Positions 18,514 through 26,575 of a DNA stretch of 64,000 bases are shown here, in pieces. Each line of letters opens with the position of its first letter. Positions within the stretch are counted from its first letter, which is position 1. Source of the stretch: Hydrogenovibrio sp. SC-1. GTDB lineage: Bacteria; Pseudomonadota; Gammaproteobacteria; Thiomicrospirales; Thiomicrospiraceae. The DNA lies in assembly GCF_002848135.1 (NCBI RefSeq), contig NZ_PKGB01000004.1, positions 62,001-126,000 of the forward strand, read 5' to 3'. The notes below the pieces were generated by a model that was not told the origin of the DNA, searched no databases, and saw nothing but the letters and a program-made list of their open reading frames with translations. Both the position numbers and the translations under genes were made by a program.

Positions 18514-19971
18514 ATGAAACGACGGACTTTTTTAACGTTACCTTTACTCGGTTTAACCCCATTGTTAACCCACTGCAACTCCAGTATGGATCATCTTGGA
18601 TCAAGGCGGAATTTGAGTTCAACTTTATCACTAGAGCCGAGTAGTTCAATATTACCAATTCCTGAACTAATGACAGGAACAAGTTTTGACCTCAAATTAC
18701 AAAAAGGGACTCGCCAATTCTTGACAGATAAAACCACTGATACATACGGAATTAACGGAGATTTTTTAGGGCCTGCAATAAAAGTACGTAATGGAGATAA
18801 CATTTCTCTCAACGTAACTAATAATCTTTCAGAGTCTTCTACACTTCATTGGCATGGTATGCACTTGCCTGGGGAAATGGATGGTGGCCCTCACCAGCTT
18901 ATTCAACCAGGAGAAACGTGGCAGGCTCAATATCAAGTCAAACAGGAAGCGGCCACTAATTGGTTTCACCCTCATCAAGAAGGTGAAACAGGTCGTCAAG
19001 TATATCAAGGCCTTGCTGGTTTATTGATCGTAGAAGATGACCATATCAACACGTTAGGGCTGCCATCCACCTGGGGCGAGGATGACATTCCTCTGATTGT
19101 CCAAGACCGATATTTTACAGCAGATGGACAATTGAGTTATCTCCCGAGTGCTATGGACGGAATGAATGGTATGACAGGAGGAACATATTTAACTAATGGT
19201 GTCATTAATGCCACCACTGAATTACCAGCTCAGCTTGTGCGTTTTCGTGTTCTCAATGGTTCCAATGCTCGCTTTTATGAGCTTAAATTTTCTGATGGTC
19301 ATGATTTTCAACAAATATCGACGGATGGCGGACTACTAGAAACCCCGCAAACCCTGTCACAGATTAGTTTAAGCCCAGGAGAGCGTATTGAATTAGTCAC
19401 CGATCTTAGTGGCAGAACGGGACAGCAACTGTCATTAGTTGACGCTAACAATGCCAACAAGCCAATTTTAGAAATGTCCATTACAACCCCTAACGATCAG
19501 CCTGGAATATTACCTGAAATACTGGCTAGTCGAGAGCACCCTTCTGAAGCAGATGCAGCAAAGACTCGCACCTTTGAGTTAAACATGGGAGGTATGATGG
19601 GTGGTATGAATAATAACCAATCTGAGTTGTTTACGATCAATGGTCAAGCTATGGACATGAATCGAATTGATGAGCGTGTACCAATTAACACATGGGAGAT
19701 TTGGAAAGTTAACAATAGAACGGGAATGAATCATAATTTTCATGTACATGGTGCTTCGTTTTACTTATTAGATCGAAATGGGGAATTCAATCAAGTGGCA
19801 GCCTATGAAAAAGGTCCTAAAGATACGGTTCAAGTAGGTGCAGGAGATAGTGTTCGTTTTATGATTCGTTTTACAGACTATACAACAGATGCCACAGCGC
19901 CTTATATGTTCCATTGCCATATATTGGAGCATGAAGATAGAGGCATGATGGGACAGCTTATCGTAATATGA
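18514..19971 (+). CDS. CueO-like multicopper oxidase (Tat lipoprotein)
   Basis: A second, shorter periplasmic multicopper oxidase (485 residues, CueO/FtsP class). The N-terminus MKRRTFLTLPLLGLTPLLTHC combines a twin-arginine motif and a lipobox-like LLTHC. The copper ligands are HWHGMHLPG (about 110), WFHPHQEG (about 150), HNFHVHGASF (about 410) and HCHILEHEDRGMMG near the C-terminus. A short Met-rich stretch NMGGMMGGMNNNQ near 365 matches the extra-copper helices of CueO. Probable role: oxidation of periplasmic Cu(I). GGGTGG lies upstream of the ATG. Confidence 0.92.
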   Translation: MKRRTFLTLPLLGLTPLLTHCNSSMDHLGSRRNLSSTLSLEPSSSILPIPELMTGTSFDLKLQKGTRQFLTDKTTDTYGINGDFLGPAIKVRNGDNISLNVTNNLSESSTLHWHGMHLPGEMDGGPHQLIQPGETWQAQYQVKQEAATNWFHPHQEGETGRQVYQGLAGLLIVEDDHINTLGLPSTWGEDDIPLIVQDRYFTADGQLSYLPSAMDGMNGMTGGTYLTNGVINATTELPAQLVRFRVLNGSNARFYELKFSDGHDFQQISTDGGLLETPQTLSQISLSPGERIELVTDLSGRTGQQLSLVDANNANKPILEMSITTPNDQPGILPEILASREHPSEADAAKTRTFELNMGGMMGGMNNNQSELFTINGQAMDMNRIDERVPINTWEIWKVNNRTGMNHNFHVHGASFYLLDRNGEFNQVAAYEKGPKDTVQVGAGDSVRFMIRFTDYTTDATAPYMFHCHILEHEDRGMMGQLIVI

Positions 19972-20173
19972 TTAAGTCAATTTATTATGAAATTTTGGGC
20001 TAAATTGCATTATAGCAATCAATATACAGTGAATAGCAAAACAATCAGTGATCGATGTATTTATGAGAAAACAGAGGTTAGTGATAGAATTATCAGAATC
20101 AATTTATCGTTTTGATTTTCATTAGTTTTTGAAAGATTTTGTAAAAAGACGATACTTCAACAAGGATATTGTG

Positions 20174-20443
20174 ATGAGTTTAAAAATAGACGCGAAAATT
20201 CAAAAATGGGGGAGTGGGCTTGGCTTAAAGATTTCTGGTCCTATGAAAGATATTCCACACTTTTTAGAAAATACCCCAGTAACTGTAGAGGTCTTTGAGG
20301 ATGGATTTACGATTAAAAAAGTAACACCTCCCATTGCGATTAACCTACCGTACTCAGAAGAACAGCTTCTTGAGGGGCTTAATCCTTATAACTGTCATGC
20401 TGATCTTTTGGCAACCCCTTTAGATAGCGAGTTGGGAGAATGA
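20174..20443 (+). CDS. MazE/AbrB-type antitoxin, orphan copy 2
   Basis: An 89-residue near duplicate of the antitoxin at 10,672; the first 70 residues differ at one position (HFLEN for HFFEN). The C-terminal residues differ (YNCHAD for YTAHAD, SELGE for SEWLNE), caused by local substitutions and a 1-base indel. No toxin frame follows: the next ATG opens a frame that ends within about 20 codons. Probably a relic maintained only by the repeat. Confidence 0.78.
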   Translation: MSLKIDAKIQKWGSGLGLKISGPMKDIPHFLENTPVTVEVFEDGFTIKKVTPPIAINLPYSEEQLLEGLNPYNCHADLLATPLDSELGE

Positions 20444-20486
20444 ATAACCGTTTTTGGTCATACTCCATGTTAAGGTCTGAAAAATT

Positions 20487-20514
20487 GGTTCTGCACTGTT
20501 AACCGTGCAGAGCC
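20487..20514. terminator. Hairpin between convergent antitoxin and lipoprotein genes
   Basis: GGTTCTGCAC (20487-20496) pairs with GTGCAGAGCC (20505-20514) with one G-T pair; an 8-base loop contains GTTAAC. There is no T run, so termination strength is uncertain. An equivalent hairpin lies at about 10984-11011 in the left repeat. Confidence 0.5.
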
Positions 20515-20522
20515 ATGGATTA

Positions 20523-21242
20523 TTAATACGTTAAGGAATAAACGGTTTTCCCTGCTAGACCAGAATGGGAATCAATATAACCACCTTCTTCTTTTCTTGG
20601 GAATGCTTTTATTTTAATATTTTTATTTTTATAACTGTATAACCATTCATAGTTATAAGATTTATCACCTACTCTTAATTCGTAAAGAGCAATTGAAATG
20701 TTGCCTTCCGTTTTGGCATTATTATCAAAGTCACTAAAATCTAATACGCTCAAATCATAGGACTTTTGTTTTCCTGGAGTAATGATGGCAGCCGAAAATT
20801 CTTGATTAGAGCCATTAGTATTAAGAGAATTGGTTTTTCCGTCAATGTCACTTGTTAATACAGAGCTTTTCATTCGTAATACACTTTGGCTATTATTAAA
20901 TATGGTCATTCTGAATTTAACATCATTACTAGAAAAATCTTTACCGTCGGATAAAGCCAGAGTAGGCGTTGTGACAATGTTTACGTAATCCTTCCCCTTA
21001 AAGTTAATAACTGCACTAGCAGGCTCATAATATTTCTGATACACAACTGTAGGTTTTCCAATTGGTTCAACCATTATGGTTACGTCACCTTGCTTGATTT
21101 TACTTTCACTAGGCAGAGCAAGTTTAAAAGCTGGGACATTCGCATCAAATTCTTTTTTTACGACTGGCTTAGTTTCATTGCCAGCACAGCCAGCGAAAGA
21201 AATTGATATAGCAACCATAATTAGTCCAATTATTTTCTTCAT
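20523..21242 (-). CDS. Putative lipoprotein of unknown function
   Basis: A 239-residue exported protein. The N-terminus MKKIIGLIMVAISISFAGCAG is a clear lipoprotein signal with lipobox FAGC; the ATG at 21242 is chosen for this reason over an in-frame upstream start. The mature part is rich in beta-strand-like segments (VTIMVEPIG, VKFRMTIFNNSQSVLRM, ISIALYELRVGDKSYNYEW), suggesting an immunoglobulin-like fold. The C-terminus has the metal-free pattern KAFPRKEEGG. No family recognised. Its last third is copied at 11,020-11,131. Confidence 0.72.
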   Translation of the reverse strand: MKKIIGLIMVAISISFAGCAGNETKPVVKKEFDANVPAFKLALPSESKIKQGDVTIMVEPIGKPTVVYQKYYEPASAVINFKGKDYVNIVTTPTLALSDGKDFSSNDVKFRMTIFNNSQSVLRMKSSVLTSDIDGKTNSLNTNGSNQEFSAAIITPGKQKSYDLSVLDFSDFDNNAKTEGNISIALYELRVGDKSYNYEWLYSYKNKNIKIKAFPRKEEGGYIDSHSGLAGKTVYSLTY

Positions 21243-21428
21243 GTTTTTTCCTCTATTAAATTCCAACTTGTCATCATGTCGATGAAGTTAAAAATGATTA
21301 TTTCATCAGTTTTGAAATATTTTGATGTAAACAGCGGCTAATTCAACAGCTAAGGCAATTGCTATTTTTAGCAGCTCGCAACCAGAAATAGCGTAAGTGG
21401 CTCATTACGAGAATAAACTTAAAATACT

Positions 21429-21493
21429 ATTGCTCTGATATCGGAGCAATATTAGCCGAGTTATAAGGCAATATCAAGCTCTGATATCGGAGC
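21429..21493 (+). promoter_or_regulatory. Twin palindromic operators upstream of the XRE gene
   Basis: GCTCTGATATCGGAGC occurs twice, at 21432-21447 and 21478-21493. The first copy is extended to a 22-base inverted repeat (21429-21450) with arms ATTGCTC and GAGCAAT. The second copy covers the ribosome-binding region of the gene starting at 21499. The layout suggests autoregulation of that XRE-type protein. Confidence 0.72.
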
Positions 21494-21498
21494 GATAA

Positions 21499-21732
21499 AT
21501 GAACTTAGTTGGATACGCAATAAAAACACTGCGGATAAGTAAAGGATTAACTCAGGAGCAATTAACTGCAAAGTGCAATTTGGTTGGCTGGGATATATCT
21601 CGCGGCACTTTAGCCAAAATTGAGTCTAAGGTTCGACGTGTAACTGATTATGAAGTTTCTTATTTAGCCAAAGCGCTTGGCGTTCGAGAACAAGACTTGT
21701 TTAATGAGATTCCATCGAAAAAAATTAAGTAG
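21499..21732 (+). CDS. XRE-family transcriptional regulator
   Basis: A 77-residue protein made almost only of a Cro/CI helix-turn-helix: AIKTLRISKGLTQEQLTAKC (helices 1-2), ISRGTLAKIESKVRRVTDYE (recognition helix region) and LAKALGVREQDLF. It is preceded by two copies of an almost palindromic site that overlap its translation start, which implies it represses itself. No partner gene (such as a toxin) is recognisable immediately downstream. Confidence 0.85.
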   Translation: MNLVGYAIKTLRISKGLTQEQLTAKCNLVGWDISRGTLAKIESKVRRVTDYEVSYLAKALGVREQDLFNEIPSKKIK

Positions 21733-22056
21733 TTAATCGTTCAAATAATGGCAGCAGAGCCCTAATTATCTTTCCTCTTAACCTCATACCGATGATGGCC
21801 TTTTTCTTAGAAGAACCCAGCAGCGCCCATCAATTCAGCTTCTCTGCTGAAAAAGCTGATAACAATAAAAAATCTACTGAGCTATTTTTGTGGTTGTTTC
21901 AAAAAAACTATCAACCTTGCAGTCTAATAATCGTTAAAATGTAGTAATAACCTACCAGCTATTAGTGCAAGACCGATATCAACAATGTAAACCTGAAAGT
22001 ACTCATTGAATATCGTTCGATACTGCAATATATGTATTTCAAAAAAGGGGCTTTCT
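21733..22056. other. Gene-poor stretch
   Basis: 324 bases with no convincing gene. A frame of 50 codons at about 21,793-21,945 (begins MMAFFLEEPSSAHQF) exists but has no ribosome site or recognised family and may be a relic. Confidence 0.4.
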
Positions 22057-22326
22057 ATGACTAAATTAGATTTTCAGTTAAGTGATCAAGAAACAGAGAT
22101 TTTATCCCTGGCAGCTGCTATTGAAGGTGTGTCAATATCTGATTTTGTCGTTTCTGCTGCTTTAGGAAAAGCAAATGAAGCTCTTGATCCAAATTCTGCT
22201 ACAAGAATTAAAAGTGAAGATGTTCCTGCGATAGCGGAAGCAGTTTTTGAACCTAATAGTATTTCTCCTGAAATAATTCAAACGATGAAAGAGCTACAAA
22301 CTTTCGAAGGTAAGTTTAGTCTTTAG
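22057..22326 (+). CDS. DUF1778-like (TacA-type) antitoxin, orphan
   Basis: An 89-residue protein with the ribbon-helix-helix style of DUF1778 antitoxins: LDFQLSDQETEILSLAAAIEGVSISDFVVSAAL (residues 3-35), followed by a C-terminal tail that would block a GNAT toxin (EAVFEPNSISPEIIQTMKEL). AAAAAGGGG precedes the ATG at 22057. The usual downstream acetyltransferase toxin is absent: the next gene is convergent and unrelated. It may be a solitary antitoxin or the relic of a lost pair. Confidence 0.7.
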   Translation: MTKLDFQLSDQETEILSLAAAIEGVSISDFVVSAALGKANEALDPNSATRIKSEDVPAIAEAVFEPNSISPEIIQTMKELQTFEGKFSL

Positions 22327-22488
22327 GTTTTATTTTTTGATTCTAGAGATTATTTGCAAACGCCAGGTTTTAGTCATTGTCTGACAGTTTTCTTTCTTAA
22401 TTCTCAGTTTTCTATTGATGCCAGGGAGAATGTTCTGGTCAACTTAAACAGGACTATTTTTAAAGTATTTTCATACTCTGAATCGCAA

Positions 22489-23241
22489 CTAAAATTTTAG
22501 AGATTTTTTTGCATCCATTCTTCCAAGCAAATACATCAATTGATTGGTAGAGATATCGCCCAACTCTTTCTTGATAGCTCTCAAAATTCGTTCGGCATTT
22601 TTAACGCTTATCTCAGGATTCCATACTGTAATGGCCTTCATCGGTTGATTTCTGAGTAGGTGTTGAATCACCAATTTTTGTGATTCACTCAGGCATGCCA
22701 TTACATTGGATACAAAAGCGTAAATACCGTCATCACCCGTCATTAAGGCAAAGTGATAATCACTTGCACAATTGATAAGCTCATCCAATTTTTCTGATTT
22801 GAGTTGCTCAAAATAGGATTGGCTTGGATTAAATGTAATTACAGAAATGCCCGCAATTGCATAGGGTCCTCTCAGAATCGGAATGGTAATTCCATTTTGG
22901 ATACCAAAATTATCTCGACCATCTATTGTCACTTCTAACTCATCAGGTCTGACATTGCCATTATTTATTTCTACCCACCAATCAATACAACGCTTATGGC
23001 CTTTAAAGGCCAGGCGAATCACAAAGTCACGATTGCCATAGTCTTGCTCGATATAGTGGCGAACAAACGGCGCAAATCGATCTGAATATTGCAAAATGGG
23101 TTGTATCTCCGGTGATTTGTGTAATGTTTTCGGGTAGAAGGAATAGGTAACGCCATCAAACCCCAGTTGTTCAACCTTATCGCACAAACTAGAAAAGGCC
23201 TCTCCAAATGTAATCTGGTTAATCTTAGGTTTGTTATTCAT
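22489..23241 (-). CDS. LuxR-type regulator with autoinducer-binding-like domain
   Basis: A 250-residue protein. The N-terminal two thirds resemble the LuxR ligand-binding domain (LGFDGVTYSFYP near 27, then FVRHYIEQDYGNRDFVIRLAF and WWVEI). The C-terminal 65 residues resemble a divergent GerE/LuxR helix-turn-helix (CLSESQKLVIQHLL, ISVKNAERILRAIKKELG). No LuxI-type synthase is nearby, so it would be a LuxR solo. A 220-base internal part of the gene is duplicated at 26,243-26,462. The ligand cannot be predicted. Confidence 0.6.
   Translation of the reverse strand: MNNKPKINQITFGEAFSSLCDKVEQLGFDGVTYSFYPKTLHKSPEIQPILQYSDRFAPFVRHYIEQDYGNRDFVIRLAFKGHKRCIDWWVEINNGNVRPDELEVTIDGRDNFGIQNGITIPILRGPYAIAGISVITFNPSQSYFEQLKSEKLDELINCASDYHFALMTGDDGIYAFVSNVMACLSESQKLVIQHLLRNQPMKAITVWNPEISVKNAERILRAIKKELGDISTNQLMYLLGRMDAKKSLKF
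22951..23170. repeat. 220-base direct repeat, copy inside the luxR-type gene
   Basis: Matches 26,243-26,462 in the same orientation with about 13 differences by eye. The genes from 23.5 to 25.9 kb lie between the two copies. Confidence 0.88.
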
Positions 23242-23536
23242 AAATATTGAAGTTTTGGTGGTGGTTAAAAGTGGATGCTCTACATTTTAAATAAACCAAA
23301 CCAATTTCTGCAAACATTATGAGTAGGAATTCCTATATAAAAGGCATCGTTATTCCCCAAGTTTATATGATATAAATTTAGCTATCGCTTCTTAATTTTG
23401 ATGAAAAATATTTTAAAGGCCGCACAAATGGAGCTTAGGTTGAAATGAAATATGAATTTGGATCAATGGCGAACACACTTAAAGCTAAATTTCATTGCTT
23501 AAAATTGAAAGGCTTTAGTTAAAGTTGGGTAGGTTG

Positions 23537-24217
23537 GTGAATAGACAAAGTGTGATTTTATTGGGCATGATGATGACCTTACTATCATCATGCTGTTACA
23601 AGCCAGACATTTCCATTTCGAAAAATATGTATTTAGAAGGGGTTTCATCATCGACAAGAGATGTTGTTGAGAATGAAGCAGAAACATCAATTATTGATGG
23701 GACGACGTTTCCATATGAAAACTGGTTTGGTAACCAGTCCTCTTTCAGTTTTTCAGACCAATGGATGCGTAATACAGGTCTGAGTGGGGATTATGGAAAG
23801 ATTTTTTTTGAAACGATACCTGAAGAACAGGATATGTTCTTAACACTTGATTTTAGCTTGGATGCAGGCCTGCCAAATAGTTACCATGTCGTTACCAAAG
23901 TATCTATCTGCGAGAGAGATGAGTTAATTGAGAATGCGCTTCTATATCAAAACCAGAGCCCATCAGTAGAAGATAACCTTTTGCATAAAAAGGCAAGCAT
24001 ATCCATTCCAGCATTAATTGATATGGGGGTGATTGTCGATGCTAATACGAGTGAAGACTTATGTTTTATTACGACTGGTTCACGGCTTGAAGATTATGAA
24101 ATGTGCTCAAGAGAAATAGCGTGGCATTTCAATGAGGTAAGAATTAATGGTGAAGAAATTATTCAGGTCATTACAGATTTGAAGTCAAAAGGGATTAATT
24201 TTGATTATCGAAACTAA
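23537..24217 (+). CDS. Putative lipoprotein, unknown function
   Basis: A 226-residue protein starting at GTG 23537 (GTAGG upstream). The N-terminus RQSVILLGMMMTLLSSCC is a lipoprotein-type signal with lipobox LSSC. The mature part contains a beta-rich middle (DMFLTLDFSLDAGLPNSYHVVTKVSICERDE) and an acidic C-terminal region; four later cysteines are spread out. No family was recognised. It stands alone between two gene-poor stretches inside the repeat-bounded segment. Alternative starts (TTG 23525 or 23534) cannot be excluded. Confidence 0.62.
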   Translation: MNRQSVILLGMMMTLLSSCCYKPDISISKNMYLEGVSSSTRDVVENEAETSIIDGTTFPYENWFGNQSSFSFSDQWMRNTGLSGDYGKIFFETIPEEQDMFLTLDFSLDAGLPNSYHVVTKVSICERDELIENALLYQNQSPSVEDNLLHKKASISIPALIDMGVIVDANTSEDLCFITTGSRLEDYEMCSREIAWHFNEVRINGEEIIQVITDLKSKGINFDYRN

Positions 24218-24401
24218 CATAAGTAAGTGAATAATCTGTGGCACTCTTGTGTTCTTTTAGATTCCCCTAATGAAGCGATCAAAAAAGCCTGATTGCTAGG
24301 GTTTTATCAACTTAATGGTAGTAAATACCATATAAGGCAAAGCAAATTCATGGACATTTAACTTGCTCGACTAGCCTTATGGTTAACATGGAGAATATAT
24401 T

Positions 24402-25160
24402 ATGGTTATTTCATCAGCGAATGCGGCAACCTCTTCCTATGATGTTGCAGGCCAGAATTCTAAAGTGGCGATTTCAACTCAAAATAGCAAAATTACTCAA
24501 CCTCAGCAAGCTGACTTGGTGAGTTTATCGTCTGAATCTGTAGATGCACAGCGCAAAGAAAAATATGCTTTGAAAACCGATCCCGTGGAGTTTTACAAAG
24601 CATGGCTTGATACTGAGCCGCGCTATATTTATTTAGAAGGTCCTAAACCTTATGAAGACCTACTTCCTGAAACCCAAACTTATATTGACCAATTAAATGA
24701 GCGTTTAAAAAATGCCAAATCTCCAGAGCAACGTCAAGGCATAGAAGCCTATATATCAGGGGCTTCTCGTTATGGCGATAAAGAGATGATTCAAAGTGAC
24801 AGCGATCTTAAAACTCGCTTGCGGGTCGACGAGGTTTCTGTTAGCTTAATGTCTGCTCATTTAGAGATTAATAATGAAGAGCTTGCAGTACCAGAAGGCT
24901 TACAACGAGCAGAAAGTTCTGTTAATGCAGGTATAAGATCATTATCCGATGTCGCGATTCAGTTGAATGAAAAGATAGGTATTTCGAGAGAAGAAACGTT
25001 AGCAGAGTTGGCTATAGTAAAGAAACAACATCGTGCAAATTTAGAAGCTTTTTTCTATGGATGGTTAAACGGCTCAAGAACCATGGAAGATGAAATGCAA
25101 ACTCGAACCAATGCAGCACAAGAATTTAATAAAGCCAGTGGAATGCCTGATAATCGCTAA
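24402..25160 (+). CDS. Hypothetical helical protein
   Basis: A 252-residue cytoplasmic-type protein without signal or membrane segment. The first 55 residues are Ser/Ala/Gln-rich and probably disordered (SSANAATSSYDVAGQNSK). The rest is predicted helical, with KTDPVEFYKAWLDTEPRYIY near 60 and AFFYGWLNGSRTMEDEM near the C-terminus. The N-terminal style resembles the DUF5610-like protein at 55,105 but no common domain can be claimed. Reasonable ribosome site (CATGGAG). Function unknown. Confidence 0.65.
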   Translation: MVISSANAATSSYDVAGQNSKVAISTQNSKITQPQQADLVSLSSESVDAQRKEKYALKTDPVEFYKAWLDTEPRYIYLEGPKPYEDLLPETQTYIDQLNERLKNAKSPEQRQGIEAYISGASRYGDKEMIQSDSDLKTRLRVDEVSVSLMSAHLEINNEELAVPEGLQRAESSVNAGIRSLSDVAIQLNEKIGISREETLAELAIVKKQHRANLEAFFYGWLNGSRTMEDEMQTRTNAAQEFNKASGMPDNR

Positions 25161-25232
25161 GATTGATCAGGATAATTGCTCTAAGGATGTGGCCAAAAAA
25201 ACTTGACCACATACAACACCACGGAGTCAGTA

Positions 25233-25934
25233 GTGAAAGGGAAGAATATAGTAATTGTCGGTGGTAGTTCAGGGATTGGTTTAGCACTAGCTAAGAAAGC
25301 TACTCAAGCAGGAGCTAATGTCACAATTGCATCTCGTTCATCAGCAAAACTAAAATTAGCTAGCGATGAAATTGAACAGCCTATCACTATTTATAAACTC
25401 GATGCGAGTATTGAAGAAGAGGTAATTGGCTTTTTTAAAGAGTTGGGGGTTATTGATCACTTAATCTCAACCATTAAGCCTACTCATATTTCGCAACAGT
25501 TTGTAGATACTGAAATCTGTAATCATAAATCGGCGTTTGAGGCTAAATATTGGGGGCAATATTTTTTGGCTTTACACGCGATTCGTAGCAATTCTGTTTC
25601 AGAAGGTATTATTTTAACTTCGGGTATTGCGGCTTCTAGAGGGTATGTCGGATTTTCAGGAACGGCAGCAATCAACGGTGCTATTGAATCATTAGTTAAA
25701 TCATTGGCTGTTGAATTAGCTCCTATTCGTGTAAATGCAGTTTCGCCGGGCTTCATCGAACGATTTCCTAACGATTTGGCACGGTACAGTGCAATTTCAG
25801 ATCTTGGCAGTAATGTTCCATTAAGACGTTTAGGTTCTAATTTAGAAGCAGCAGAAGGTTACATGTACTTAATGAAAAACAAATATACTACTGGTTCAAT
25901 ACTCACAATTGATGGGGGAGAGTTATGTGCGTAG
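25233..25934 (+). CDS. Atypical short-chain dehydrogenase/reductase-like protein
   Basis: A 233-residue Rossmann-fold protein. The nucleotide site GGSSGIGLALAKKA is present near residue 9, and the C-terminal half has VELAPIRVNAVSPGFIE and the final GGELCA. The catalytic YxxxK motif is missing: the aligned segment reads GTAAINGAIESL, as in an SDR subgroup whose members often lack it. GTG 25233 is preferred because GGAG lies 6 bases upstream; the longer TTG start at 25203 has none. Could be a non-enzymatic or altered-mechanism member. Substrate unknown. Confidence 0.8.
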   Translation: MKGKNIVIVGGSSGIGLALAKKATQAGANVTIASRSSAKLKLASDEIEQPITIYKLDASIEEEVIGFFKELGVIDHLISTIKPTHISQQFVDTEICNHKSAFEAKYWGQYFLALHAIRSNSVSEGIILTSGIAASRGYVGFSGTAAINGAIESLVKSLAVELAPIRVNAVSPGFIERFPNDLARYSAISDLGSNVPLRRLGSNLEAAEGYMYLMKNKYTTGSILTIDGGELCA

Positions 25935-26242
25935 TTTGGCAGTTATTGCTATGTTTTTTCTTTGCCAAACCAACCAGTACTGCCGACACATAGATGTGCT
26001 CTTGGGGCTGTTTAATCTAAAAAATCAGTTTAAACCACCCGAAAATCAAATTTTTTGCACAAAGCCCGTTAAACAACGAATCCTTGATGAAGGCTGGCTT
26101 CGATTGGTGCCAGCAAACAACTGAATCGCCACAAAACCCCTAGAGATGTTTAGTCATTTTATTATGAACGTATTCACTTGTTAAATATGAAAAGTGGTAT
26201 TTTGATAATAAAAAAAGTGTCTAGTAAAGTCAGGCCTTACCA
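25935..26242. other. Gene-free stretch before the luxR fragment
   Basis: About 308 bases with no supported gene. A rightward frame of 71 codons exists across 25,909-26,124 but overlaps the SDR end and has no family or ribosome support. Confidence 0.4.
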
Positions 26243-26462
26243 GACATTGCCATTATTTATTTCTACCCACCAATCAATACAACGCTTATGACCTTTAAAG
26301 GCGAGTCGTATTACAAAATCACGATTGCCATAGTCCTGTTCAATGTAGTGGCGAACAAACGGCGCAAATCGATCTGAATATTGCAAAATGGGTTGTATCT
26401 CCGGTGATTTGTGTAATGTTTTCGGGTAGAAGGAATAGATAACGCCATCAAACCCCAGTTGT
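26243..26462 (-). pseudogene. Internal fragment of the luxR-type gene (second repeat copy)
   Basis: Encodes in frame about 73 residues matching residues 24-96 of the regulator at 22,489-23,241 (LGFDGVIYSFYP to WWVEINNGNV). Both the start and the DNA-binding part are missing. Same orientation as the full gene, so it forms a direct repeat of 220 bases (offset 3,292). Confidence 0.85.
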
Positions 26463-26575
26463 ATCAAAAAAGAGTTTAGTAAATTCAGGTTCTGCCATAT
26501 GAATCCCTTTTGTTTACAGGTAAGATCAAATAACTTCGTTTTTTTGTAAAAATTTAGACTTTTTTAGGTGAATTG

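Larger units (their letters stand above)
20047..20634. repeat. Right copy of the 0.59 kb direct repeat flanking the copper module
   Basis: Same orientation as 10,545-11,131, offset about 9.5 kb. The right boundary lies inside the lipoprotein gene, which is intact here and truncated at the left copy. The copper module therefore sits exactly between the two copies. Confidence 0.9.

Noticed and set aside
20047-20634. Insertion sequence as explanation of the 0.59 kb repeat
   Set aside because: No transposase frame and no terminal inverted repeats at the repeat edges.
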